A stretch of 41,433 nt of DNA, from positions 1-41,433 of the IMG/VR virus record IMGVR_UViG_3300006654_000663; one strand, 5' to 3'. The DNA comes from a virus. This document shows positions 31,082-37,331 of the stretch, in pieces. The stretch's first letter is position 1. Every line of letters starts with the position of its first letter. Under the pieces are notes generated by a model. That model made no database searches, was not told the origin of the DNA, and worked only from the letters and a program-made list of their open reading frames with translations. The translations under genes were made by a program, and so were the position numbers.

Positions 31082-31095
31082 GCGAAAATTTAAGT
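31054..31095. promoter_or_regulatory. Left operator array (three sites, 17-bp spacing)
   Basis: ATTTAAG occurs at 31054-31060, 31071-31077 and 31088-31094, exactly 17 bp apart; the middle and right sites extend to AAAATTTAAG and the middle one to the near-palindrome CTAAAATTTAAG. The whole 42-bp block is an inverted copy of 31466-31507, 35 of 42 positions identical. Expected to be bound by the adjacent XRE proteins. Confidence 0.75.
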
Positions 31096-31127
31096 TATGG
31101 CACAAATACACTGTCTGCGCATGGCTG

Positions 31128-31133
31128 TAGAAT
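31128..31133 (+). promoter_or_regulatory. Candidate -10 element of the repressor gene
   Basis: TAGAAT (5 of 6 to TATAAT) lies nine bases before the ATG at 31143. No good -35 is seen 16-18 bp upstream, and there is no ribosome-binding site before the ATG, so transcription beginning around 31140 would give an almost leaderless message. Activation from the left operator array could compensate for the weak -35. Confidence 0.3.
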
Positions 31134-31142
31134 TTCAGCACC

Positions 31143-31454
31143 ATGCAAGAGCACTACATCAAACAATGGCGGAAGAAACGGGGGCTGTCTCAAAAGCAGC
31201 TCGCCGAACGCATGGAGTCCGAGCCCGGCGAGCCGTTGATGTCCCACGTCACCATCAGCAACATCGAGCGCGGCGCTCAGAGCCCCACGCTGGAGCAACT
31301 ACACGCATTTGCGAACGCGCTGGACGTATCTGTCTCCATGCTCGTTGAGAATAATCCTACCATTGATAGCGAGGTCCTGGACCTCGTTGGTCGCCTGAAT
31401 GAAGGGAATCGCGGAACGGTTCTCGCAATGCTGAAAGCAGCTGTCGGCGAATAA
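31143..31454 (+). CDS. XRE-type repressor flanked by operator arrays, 103 aa
   Basis: Candidate immunity repressor. The XRE domain covers about residues 5-65 (IKQWRKKRGLSQKQLAERM, then HVTISNIERGAQSPTLEQLHAFANALDVSVSMLVE); the C-terminal 35 residues are a short helical oligomerisation-like tail. There is no S24 peptidase domain, so RecA-stimulated self-cleavage is not expected and induction must use another route. It lies between two inverted operator arrays with outward promoters. Alternatively it is Cro-like. No ribosome-binding site precedes the ATG. Confidence 0.78.
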   Translation: MQEHYIKQWRKKRGLSQKQLAERMESEPGEPLMSHVTISNIERGAQSPTLEQLHAFANALDVSVSMLVENNPTIDSEVLDLVGRLNEGNRGTVLAMLKAAVGE

Positions 31455-31465
31455 ATTTCAATTGT

Positions 31466-31507
31466 ACTTAAATTTTAGCTTGCCTTAAATTTCATTGTGT
31501 CTTAAAT
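31466..31507. promoter_or_regulatory. Right operator array (three sites, 17-bp spacing)
   Basis: CTTAAAT occurs at 31467-31473, 31484-31490 and 31501-31507, exactly 17 bp apart, with a degenerate fourth (AATAAAT) at the same interval at 31450. It is the inverted partner of the left array. The first site extends to the near-palindrome CTTAAATTTTAG. It lies between the repressor gene and the rightward early operon. Confidence 0.75.
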
Positions 31508-31508
31508 C
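31480..31508 (+). promoter_or_regulatory. Candidate rightward early promoter (pR-like)
   Basis: TTGCCT (31480-31485), 17-bp spacer, TAAATC (31503-31508), matching the leftward TTGTCT-17-TAAATG. An alternative is TTGTAC (31462-31467) with TTAAAT (31485-31490), also 17 bp apart. Either overlaps two operator sites. The start would be near 31515, leaving a 25-nt leader with GAGGAG before the ATG at 31540. Confidence 0.5.
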
Positions 31509-31526
31509 TCTTCTCAGCTAACCACT

Positions 31527-31542
31527 GAGGAGCACAGACATG
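31527..31542 (+). promoter_or_regulatory. Repeated ribosome-binding leader, copy 1
   Basis: GAGGAGCACAGACATG is repeated exactly at 32094-32109 and 32569-32584, each time at the start of one of the first three early genes. Such conservation of the bases between the GAGGAG and the ATG suggests selection on translation initiation or recent duplication of a gene-start cassette. Confidence 0.7.
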
Positions 31543-32082
31543 GCATTCGAACTCGACACTGATGAACTGATGCGGATGGCGGCAACAAAAGCCGCAGACA
31601 CCGTCATCGACGAAGACGATCTCTTCAAACAGGTACGCGAGACCGTCGACGCCCGTATCGACAAGCTGTTCAGCGAGAAATTCGACGCGGTGATTAACGA
31701 CCAGATTGAAGCCGCCATGAAGGACGGCTTCGACCGCGAGTTTCACGAAATCGACAGCTTCGGACGCCCGCAGGGCGAACCAACGACGATCAGCAAGAAG
31801 CTGGCGGCCATGGTTCAGAACTACTGGCAGGAGACGGTCGACCGGAACGGCAAGCCCACCCCCAAGATCTCATACGGCGACAACACTACCCGTGCCGAAC
31901 ACACGCTGCTCAAGCTGTGCGGCCAAGACTTCCACAAAGAGCTGCATCAGCAAACCCTCAACGCCGCAGGCGCTCTGAAAGACGGGCTTCGCGCGGAGCT
32001 TCGCGGCTGGGTCGACAAGTCTCTTGGCGAGATTTTCCACGTCCGCAGCGCAGACGACCAAGCCGAAAAGCGCAACCGCTAA
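31540..32082 (+). CDS. Early protein of unknown function, 180 aa
   Basis: First gene of the rightward early operon. Acidic helical N-terminus (AFELDTDELMRMAATKAADTVID), then a region of mixed charge with KLFSEKFDAVINDQIEAAMKDGFDREFHEIDSFGRP and a C-terminal basic helix (AALKDGLRAELRGWV-like). No motif is recognised. It could be a nucleic-acid-binding or inhibitory early protein. The start is fixed by the strong GAGGAG leader. Confidence 0.68.
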   Translation: MAFELDTDELMRMAATKAADTVIDEDDLFKQVRETVDARIDKLFSEKFDAVINDQIEAAMKDGFDREFHEIDSFGRPQGEPTTISKKLAAMVQNYWQETVDRNGKPTPKISYGDNTTRAEHTLLKLCGQDFHKELHQQTLNAAGALKDGLRAELRGWVDKSLGEIFHVRSADDQAEKRNR

Positions 32083-32106
32083 GCGCACACAAAGAGGAGC
32101 ACAGAC

Positions 32107-32568
32107 ATGCCATTCGGCCTCACCCACAAACAGCTCAAGGCGCTTGACCCTTGCGAGGAAGAGTTTCGCGCGGTCACGAAAGTGCTCGGCGGTCCCCGCA
32201 AATGGAACGGCAAGCTGATCACGGCCCAACAGGCGCGAGACGCTGGCGTCAGCTTCGACAATATCGTCTGGGCCGCCTCTTCCGTGGCCCGCTCTGACAA
32301 GCAAGTTGAGCGCCGCCTCCGCCATTGGATGGCAGATTGTGCCGCCCGCGTGCTTCACATTTTTGAGAAAGAATGCCCCGGCGATGACCGCCCACGCAAG
32401 GCTATTGAGGCTGCGCGCCTGTATGCCGATGGGAAGATAGGGGTCGCCGCATGGGACGCCGCAGGGGACGCCGAAGAGGCATGGCAATTTGACAGGCTTT
32501 GCGAATGGCTCAGCGACACGCCGCCGGAACCCCTCGCGCTTCCCGCGATCCAGAAACAAGCCGCTTAA
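32107..32568 (+). CDS. Early protein of unknown function, 153 aa
   Basis: Second early gene, with the identical GAGGAGCACAGAC leader. The N-terminus LTHKQLKALDPCEEEFRAVTKVLGG and the helical DDRPRKAIEAARLYADGKIGVAAWDAAGDAEEAWQFDRLCEWL resemble a family of phage or immunity-labelled proteins that start with Leu-Asp-x-Cys and have Ala-rich helical repeats; the family has no known function that can be asserted here. No catalytic motif is visible. Confidence 0.65.
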   Translation: MPFGLTHKQLKALDPCEEEFRAVTKVLGGPRKWNGKLITAQQARDAGVSFDNIVWAASSVARSDKQVERRLRHWMADCAARVLHIFEKECPGDDRPRKAIEAARLYADGKIGVAAWDAAGDAEEAWQFDRLCEWLSDTPPEPLALPAIQKQAA

Positions 32569-32581
32569 GAGGAGCACAGAC

Positions 32582-32899
32582 ATGGCAACCGCCACCGACC
32601 CCCGCGAACACTTCCGCAACCTCAGCGAAGGTTTCGTCACCGCCCGTCAATGGAATGTCTCCCGCGCCATGGAGTGCGCAGAGATCGCCTTTGCGACCGA
32701 GACAGCCATGCGCAACGCCCCCGAGCCTTGGACCGAAGAAGCAATTCAACACGCCTCCGAAGCTCTCTGCGACCACTTCCATGACGTTGAAGACTGGAAA
32801 GACGACAACGGCGCTACGGACAAGTCGAAGATCATGGCGGATTGCCTGAACCTCCTGCGTGCCCGCGCCGCCCGTGCTTCCATGAAGGGGGCTGCGTGA
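32582..32899 (+). CDS. Early protein of unknown function, 105 aa
   Basis: Third early gene with the repeated leader. Helical, Ala-, Glu- and Arg-rich (ATATDPREHFRNLSEGFVTARQWNVSRAMECAEIAFATE), with a central His/Asp-rich segment (CDHFHDVEDWKDDNGATDKSK) that might bind metal. Stop overlaps the pentapeptide gene start as TGATG. A longer frame from 32489 is rejected in favour of the ATG with GAGGAG. Confidence 0.6.
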   Translation: MATATDPREHFRNLSEGFVTARQWNVSRAMECAEIAFATETAMRNAPEPWTEEAIQHASEALCDHFHDVEDWKDDNGATDKSKIMADCLNLLRARAARASMKGAA

Positions 32900-33462
32900 T
32901 GATCAGCCTCGATATCCTCAACCGCTTTTCCGGTACCGTCCAATTCACCGCAGAGATTGATTGCGATGAGAATGCCAGCCGCAGCATCAAGATCGGCCTT
33001 GCCGTAAAGTGGGCCATCAAGACAGGCGCGGACCTCGGAGGCGCGTACCTCGGAGGCGCGTACCTCGGAGGCGCGTACCTCGGAGGCGCGTACCTCGGAG
33101 GCGCGGACCTCAGAGGCGCGTACCTCAGAGGCGCGGACCTCAGAGGCGCGTACCTCGGAGGCGCGGACCTCAGAGGCGCGTACCTCGGAGGCGGCGTCAA
33201 GATCAAGTCGCTACTAGCCAGCGCCGTTCGCCTCAACGACCAGTACCAGTTCTTTCTCTGGGAAACCGAGTGCGGCCACGTCATCACGGCGGGCTGTCGC
33301 CAGATGACGATTGCGGACTACCGCGCGCACATCGCGGCGGAATACCCCGGCGCAGCCAAGGGCGACGAGACAAGCGACATTCTCGACTATTTCGAGGCAC
33401 GGCTGAAGCGCACCGACCCCGCCCGTGCCGTGCGGGCCGAACTCCGGAAGGGGGTGGCGTGA
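32899..33462 (+). CDS. Pentapeptide-repeat protein, 187 aa
   Basis: An N-terminal domain (DILNRFSGTVQFTAEIDC, then IKIGLAVKWAIKTG) leads into 11 consecutive A(D/Y)L(G/R)G pentapeptides (residues 44-98), which should fold as a short right-handed quadrilateral beta helix. The C-terminal domain has CGHVITAGCRQMTIADYRAHI, possibly metal-binding. Comparable phage proteins are common but their role is not known; DNA mimicry is established only for some larger family members. Start and stop overlap neighbours as TGATG. Confidence 0.78.
   Translation: MISLDILNRFSGTVQFTAEIDCDENASRSIKIGLAVKWAIKTGADLGGAYLGGAYLGGAYLGGAYLGGADLRGAYLRGADLRGAYLGGADLRGAYLGGGVKIKSLLASAVRLNDQYQFFLWETECGHVITAGCRQMTIADYRAHIAAEYPGAAKGDETSDILDYFEARLKRTDPARAVRAELRKGVA
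33028..33192 (+). repeat. 15-bp minisatellite encoding pentapeptide repeats
   Basis: Eleven in-phase 15-bp units of the form GCG(G/T)ACCTC(G/A)GAGGC run without interruption. Units 2-5 are identical at the DNA level, including third positions, so the array is young or homogenised by slippage. Because the period is five codons, unit number can change without breaking the frame. Confidence 0.9.
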
Positions 33463-33947
33463 TGTTCCGCAAGCTGACACAATTCATTATTGACCGCCAA
33501 TTTGAGCACTTCCCGGCTCCTCTTACCGATTGGCCTGCCATCATCCCGGTTGAGCATCAGGAACGTCTCAGAGAGGCGAGCGCCTTCATCTGGCCTGTCG
33601 GTTCTCAAACAATTGAGGGGGCAGCGCACGCCGAAAGTGACCATGACTTCCTCGTTGTGTCTGGTGAGCGCTTGCCTGACATCTTCGATATGCTTGGCTG
33701 CGCGCTACTCACCGGCGGCGGGCATTATGATCCGTCCGAGGGCGACTTTAACAGCTGGCGTGTCGGAGACCTGAACTACGTTGCGACTGACGACATTCAG
33801 TTCGCCAAGCGCTTCCTGGTCGCAAACGAACTGGCGCGCCGGTTCCGCCTCACAGACAAAGGCGACCGCATCGCCTTGTTTCAGGGCGTCCTGTACGGGC
33901 GCATCGACGCTGCGCGCGTCGCTCTTGGAAGGGTGGTGGCACCATGA
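33462..33947 (+). CDS. Orphan nucleotidyltransferase-like protein, 161 aa
   Basis: The central part has the polymerase-beta-like nucleotidyltransferase signature: Gly47-Ser48 (WPVGSQT), then ESDHDFLVV with Asp60 and Asp62, and a third acidic residue probably Asp103 in VGDLNYV. The C-terminal helical region (FAKRFLVANELARRFRLTDKGDRIALFQGVLYGR) would close the fold. Substrate unknown; nucleotide transfer to protein, RNA or small molecules is possible. No HEPN partner lies next to it. Starts as TGATG after the pentapeptide gene. Confidence 0.65.
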   Translation: MFRKLTQFIIDRQFEHFPAPLTDWPAIIPVEHQERLREASAFIWPVGSQTIEGAAHAESDHDFLVVSGERLPDIFDMLGCALLTGGGHYDPSEGDFNSWRVGDLNYVATDDIQFAKRFLVANELARRFRLTDKGDRIALFQGVLYGRIDAARVALGRVVAP

Positions 33948-34336
33948 CCGCCCCCCTCACCCTCCCCGCCCACGAACGCGCCCAGACGCTTAAGGTTGTA
34001 GACCGGCTGGAAGATCGGGCTGACCTTTATGATCAGCACGTAAAAGCCATCGGCAAGCGGATTGACGCCATCAACAGCCAGATCGCGAAGCTGCAAGCCG
34101 ACCGCCGCGCGGAGCGTGGGTACCTTCAGGACTACATGGACTGGGCGGAAAACATACGCCACGCCGTCGAGATGCTTTCTGCTGAACTGGAAGGCGACAC
34201 AGACAGCACATGGCGCGCTCAATTCCCAGACGCCGCAAAGGCAGAAGAGCACGCCCACGCCTCCATCGAGAAACAGGACACACAAGCCTTCAGGGAAGCC
34301 CTTTGCCTGCGGGATGAGACAGGAGTGAGCCCATGA
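33944..34336 (+). CDS. Coiled-coil early protein, 130 aa
   Basis: A long heptad-containing helix (VVDRLEDRADLYDQHVKAIGKRIDAINSQIAKLQ) is followed by a second helix with YMDWAENIRHAVEML and an acidic tail. ATGA overlaps join it to both neighbours. Function not recognised. Its last residues (EALCLRDETG) are coded by a 19-bp sequence repeated at the end of the next gene. Confidence 0.58.
   Translation: MTAPLTLPAHERAQTLKVVDRLEDRADLYDQHVKAIGKRIDAINSQIAKLQADRRAERGYLQDYMDWAENIRHAVEMLSAELEGDTDSTWRAQFPDAAKAEEHAHASIEKQDTQAFREALCLRDETGVSP
34299..34317 (+). repeat. 19-bp direct repeat at gene end, copy 1
   Basis: CCCTTTGCCTGCGGGATGA recurs exactly at 34619-34637. Both copies are in the same reading phase near the 3' ends of consecutive genes (ALCLRDE and SLCLRDE), 320 bp apart. 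Confidence 0.85.
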
Positions 34337-34653
34337 GCCGATATGGAGTAATCACCGGCGCTCATCTGGCTATGGCTGGTATGGCTATCGTCTCACAGCG
34401 CGCCGCAGAACGAGTGGCGCGTGAGCGGGAAGCCGTGAGCAAAGAGCAGCCGCAAGACCACGACGAACTTGAGCGCCTAAGCCAAGAGTCGGTGGCAAGG
34501 GCAGAAAAGGCCAAGCGTGCCGAAATGAAGGCTCTGCTTGGCTATGTGCCTGAAGAGCCTCTGACCCGTCAACAGCGCCGCCAACTTGAGCGCGCAAAAG
34601 CCAAGTCTCGCAGACACTCCCTTTGCCTGCGGGATGAAGGGAGGACGGGATGA
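34333..34653 (+). CDS. Charged helical early protein, 106 aa
   Basis: The N-terminus has a moderately hydrophobic segment (YGVITGAHLAMAGMAIVSQRAAERVAR) followed by a highly charged region and TRQQRRQLERAKAKSRR, probably nucleic-acid- or membrane-associated. ATGA overlaps connect it on both sides. Its C-terminus (SLCLRDEGRTG) lies in the second copy of the 19-bp repeat. Function unknown. Confidence 0.55.
   Translation: MSRYGVITGAHLAMAGMAIVSQRAAERVAREREAVSKEQPQDHDELERLSQESVARAEKAKRAEMKALLGYVPEEPLTRQQRRQLERAKAKSRRHSLCLRDEGRTG
34619..34637 (+). repeat. 19-bp direct repeat at gene end, copy 2
   Basis: Second perfect copy of CCCTTTGCCTGCGGGATGA, again just before a gene junction. Possible recombination seam between early-gene cassettes. 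Confidence 0.85.
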
Positions 34654-34850
34654 GCGTCTACGCACGCACTGGTTCGCCGTCACGCCCCGGCCCCTATTGG
34701 GTCACGGCCATCAAGGATGGCGAGCCTCACAGCCTGACCGGCAAGCGGATCAGTCTCGGCACGTACTCAAAAAAGCGAGACGCGATCGCCGCTAGGAAGC
34801 GCGCGGAGCGCGAACACAACTTTCATCCAAATCACGGGAGGGCGGCATGA
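34650..34850 (+). CDS. Stand-alone AP2-like DNA-binding domain, 66 aa
   Basis: The whole protein fits one AP2-like domain: YWVTAIKDG for the first strands, KRISLGTYSKKRDAIAARKRAE for the last strand and helix, and the end EHNFHPNHGR as in phage AP2 and HNH-linked AP2 proteins. AP2 domains bind DNA; the homing endonuclease part that often accompanies them is absent here. ATGA overlaps on both sides. May be a small regulator. Confidence 0.68.
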   Translation: MSVYARTGSPSRPGPYWVTAIKDGEPHSLTGKRISLGTYSKKRDAIAARKRAEREHNFHPNHGRAA

Positions 34851-35239
34851 GTAATCTGTCCGATCAACTTTTGTCCGAGCTTTACTGGAAGTGCCAGCCG
34901 CACGGGCCTGAAACCAACCACCTTGCCTTGGAAATCTGGCAGCTACTCCGCGACCGCTCCGGCTCCCTCATCCCAGCAGATCAGGGACGGGTGGAGGAGC
35001 TGGAGGCTGAGAATGCGCGGCTGAAAGAGGCGCTAAGACCATTCGCCGAAACCCTTGTTGCGCAGGTCGATGTTGATCTTCCGCAGCAAGATTGGCGCGA
35101 CGAAGACTACGACACCGTTGTCAGGATTCGCACAAGCCATGCGCGGAGAGGTCTGCCGGATTTGTCTGAGGATATGACGCTTGCCGTTGGAGATTTCCGC
35201 AATGCCCGCGCCACCCTCTCACGGAAAGGGGAGGGCTGA
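34847..35239 (+). CDS. Hypothetical early protein, 130 aa
   Basis: N-terminal helix (DQLLSELYWKCQPHGPETNHLALEIWQLL), a leucine-zipper-like coiled coil (VEELEAENARLKEALRPFAETL) and a C-terminal segment (DMTLAVGDFRNARATLSRKGEG) of a kind common at the ends of small phage proteins. It shares the ALRPFAETL / ALEPFARLT motif and R-A-(R)-x-T-L end with the next gene, suggesting related modules. Function unknown. Confidence 0.55.
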   Translation: MSNLSDQLLSELYWKCQPHGPETNHLALEIWQLLRDRSGSLIPADQGRVEELEAENARLKEALRPFAETLVAQVDVDLPQQDWRDEDYDTVVRIRTSHARRGLPDLSEDMTLAVGDFRNARATLSRKGEG

Positions 35240-35242
35240 GCC

Positions 35243-35458
35243 ATGAGCGACAGAGAAGAGCTGATCAAGAGACTAGTGGAAGCGCTGGAGCCTTTTGCGC
35301 GCCTGACGCCGATGTCAGTTGAGCTTAGCGAAGATGGTTCGCTGATCTGCGCTTTCCGCATGAAAGACCCGGCTGGCGTCACTTTTTCGGCACCACTGAG
35401 CTGGTGCGACCGCGCCCGCACCACCCTCGAAACACTGAAGCAGAAGGATGAAGGCTGA
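35243..35458 (+). CDS. Hypothetical early protein, 71 aa
   Basis: Begins MSDREELIKRLVEALEPFARLT and ends WCDRARTTLETLKQKDEG, both close to parts of the preceding gene; a short beta-rich core (SVELSEDGSLICAFRMKD) lies between. It may be a diverged duplicate of its neighbour's C-terminal half. The ERF gene begins at the final base of its stop. Function not known. Confidence 0.55.
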   Translation: MSDREELIKRLVEALEPFARLTPMSVELSEDGSLICAFRMKDPAGVTFSAPLSWCDRARTTLETLKQKDEG

Positions 35459-36255
35459 TGGCCGAACTCGCAACTACAGAACGCCGCCAGGAATTGGCTG
35501 CTCAGGAAGATCATCAGCCCATGGAGCTGATGCAGGTCATCGCACAGGCCGCCCGCGATCCGCAGGTGGACGTGAACAAGATGCAGGCCCTCCTGCAGAT
35601 GAAGCGTGAGGAAGAGGACCGGGACGCACAGCGCCTATTCAATCGCGCGTTCGTCGCCTGCAAGAAAGAGGTCCGGCCCGTCTATCGCAACAAGTACAAC
35701 GAGCAAACCAAGTCGAAATATGCAGATGGCACCGCAGTTGCGGACGTGATTGATCCGGTCCAGGAGGAGCACGGTTTCTCTATCTCTTACAGCACCGCGC
35801 AAAGCGCCCGCGACGGCTATTACAAAATCATCGGCAAGCTCATCCACGAGGAAGGCCACACCGAGCTTTATGAGGCCGATATTCCTGAGGACAAGACGGG
35901 AATAAAAGGCACCGCCAACAAGACGGACACGCACGCCTTTGGGTCATCCATGACCTACGGTCGACGTTACCTCAAGCTGCTGATCTGGGATTTGGTCGTT
36001 AAGGACGATGACGGTCAGCGCGCAGGTATGGAGTCGCAAGGCACCATGACGACGCAGCAGGTCCAGCATCTCAAAAAGCTGATCAAGGAAGCGGGCGGGA
36101 CCGAAGAGGCGTTCATCAAGTTTCTCAACACCCAGAAGGTGCCGGGCGACACGCTGGAGGAAATGCCTTTCGAGGCTTACGAGAGCGCCCGCCGTTCGCT
36201 CCAACGCCGCATTGAGAATGCCGCCACCACATCGAACAAGGAGAAGCTGCAATGA
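35458..36255 (+). CDS. ERF-type single-strand annealing recombinase, 265 aa
   Basis: Catalyses annealing of single-stranded DNA in phage recombination, together with the exonuclease. The ERF family signature is clear: LFNRAFVACKKEVRPV, then KYADGTAVADVIDPVQEEHGFSISYST and the conserved KTDTHAFGSSMTYGRRYLKLLI block (about 153-175). The C-terminal part has a helical domain (TTQQVQHLKKLIKEAGGTEEAFIKFLN) common in family members. It overlaps the exonuclease start as ATGA. Confidence 0.85.
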   Translation: MAELATTERRQELAAQEDHQPMELMQVIAQAARDPQVDVNKMQALLQMKREEEDRDAQRLFNRAFVACKKEVRPVYRNKYNEQTKSKYADGTAVADVIDPVQEEHGFSISYSTAQSARDGYYKIIGKLIHEEGHTELYEADIPEDKTGIKGTANKTDTHAFGSSMTYGRRYLKLLIWDLVVKDDDGQRAGMESQGTMTTQQVQHLKKLIKEAGGTEEAFIKFLNTQKVPGDTLEEMPFEAYESARRSLQRRIENAATTSNKEKLQ

Positions 36256-36878
36256 TCGAACAGGGTTCGCGCGCTTGGTTCGCGCAACGCTGCGGCAAGG
36301 TCACGGCCTCGCGTGTTGCTGACATCATCGCCAAGACGAAATCCGGCCCGGCCGCCAGCCGCAAGAACTATCTTGCCCAGCTGGTTGCCGAGCGCCTGAC
36401 TGGAAACGTCGAAGAGACATTCACCAGCGCCGCGATGCAACACGGTATCGACACAGAGCCGCAAGCGAGGGCCGCCTATGCGTTCCTGTACGGCGTCGAG
36501 GTCGAGGAAGCTGGCTTCGTCCAGCACCCCTCTATCGAGGCCGCTGGCGCGTCTCCTGACGGCTTTGTGGGTGCGGCTGGGCTGCTTGAAATCAAATGCC
36601 CCAACACGGCAACCCATATCGACACCCTGACAGGCCAGAGCGTGCCGTCTCGATACCTCACACAGATCTACTGGCAGCTGGCCTGCACGGGGCGCGCATG
36701 GTGCGATTTCGTCAGCTTTGACCCGCGCATGCCAGTGGAGCTGCAGTTGTTCGTGAAGCGGGTCCGCCGCGACGACGAGCGCATTGCCGAGCTGGAGGCC
36801 GAAGTGAAGGCCTTCCTCTCCGAAGTTGAGGCCAAGGTGGCCGAACTCGAAACCCTGAAAATGAAGGATGCCGCATAA
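36252..36878 (+). CDS. YqaJ-like viral exonuclease, 208 aa
   Basis: Lambda-exonuclease-fold nuclease that resects DNA ends for the ERF protein. Motifs: QGSRAWFAQRCGKVTASRVADII at the N-terminus, HGIDTEPQARAAY (Glu69), SPDGFV (Asp103) and LLEIKCP (Glu113-x-Lys115), then YLTQIYWQLACTG for the helix with conserved Gln. The C-terminal coiled coil (about 170-205) is a common addition. ATGA overlap with ERF gives a classic two-gene recombination module, followed directly by SSB. Confidence 0.88.
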   Translation: MIEQGSRAWFAQRCGKVTASRVADIIAKTKSGPAASRKNYLAQLVAERLTGNVEETFTSAAMQHGIDTEPQARAAYAFLYGVEVEEAGFVQHPSIEAAGASPDGFVGAAGLLEIKCPNTATHIDTLTGQSVPSRYLTQIYWQLACTGRAWCDFVSFDPRMPVELQLFVKRVRRDDERIAELEAEVKAFLSEVEAKVAELETLKMKDAA

Positions 36879-37321
36879 TGCTGAACAGATGTGAGTTTAT
36901 CGGCTTTTTGGGCGGTGACCCGACCGTCAACCAGACCCAATCCGGCACCCGTGTCGCCAACTTCTCTCTGGCTGTCAGTGAGAAATGGAAAGACAAAAAT
37001 GGCGAACGCCAAGAGCGCACCACATGGGTTCCCGTGGTCGCATGGGCTGGGCTTGCCGACATTGCCGGGCGCTATCTGAAGAAGGGTAGCAAGGTCTATG
37101 TGGCCGGTAAGTTCTCGGTCCGCAAATGGTCCGACCAACAGGGCAATGACCGCTACTCCACCGAAGTCGTCCTGCAAGGCTTCGACGGAACGCTTGTGAT
37201 GCTGGACGGCGCCGGTGGCGGGTCAGGCAACAACCGCACGGGCGACTATTCCCACGACCAGAGCCGCCCGGAAACGCCGCAGGACTTCAACCAAGATTTT
37301 GAAGACGAGATTCCTTTCTAG
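36878..37321 (+). CDS. ssb: Single-stranded DNA-binding protein, 147 aa
   Basis: Standard bacterial-type SSB: OB fold from MLNRCEFIGFLGGDPTVNQTQSGTRVANFSLAVSEKW to GFDGTLVML, followed by a Gly/Asn/Asp-rich linker and the acidic DFEDEIPF tip that binds partner proteins. It begins at the last base of the exonuclease gene. In this context it coats resected or replicating phage DNA and may recruit the ERF annealase. Confidence 0.92.
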   Translation: MLNRCEFIGFLGGDPTVNQTQSGTRVANFSLAVSEKWKDKNGERQERTTWVPVVAWAGLADIAGRYLKKGSKVYVAGKFSVRKWSDQQGNDRYSTEVVLQGFDGTLVMLDGAGGGSGNNRTGDYSHDQSRPETPQDFNQDFEDEIPF

Positions 37322-37331
37322 GAGATGATCC

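Noticed and set aside
33028-33192. Repeat array considered as CRISPR or iteron origin
   Set aside because: There are no spacers, the period is 15 bp, and the units are in-frame codons of a pentapeptide-repeat protein.
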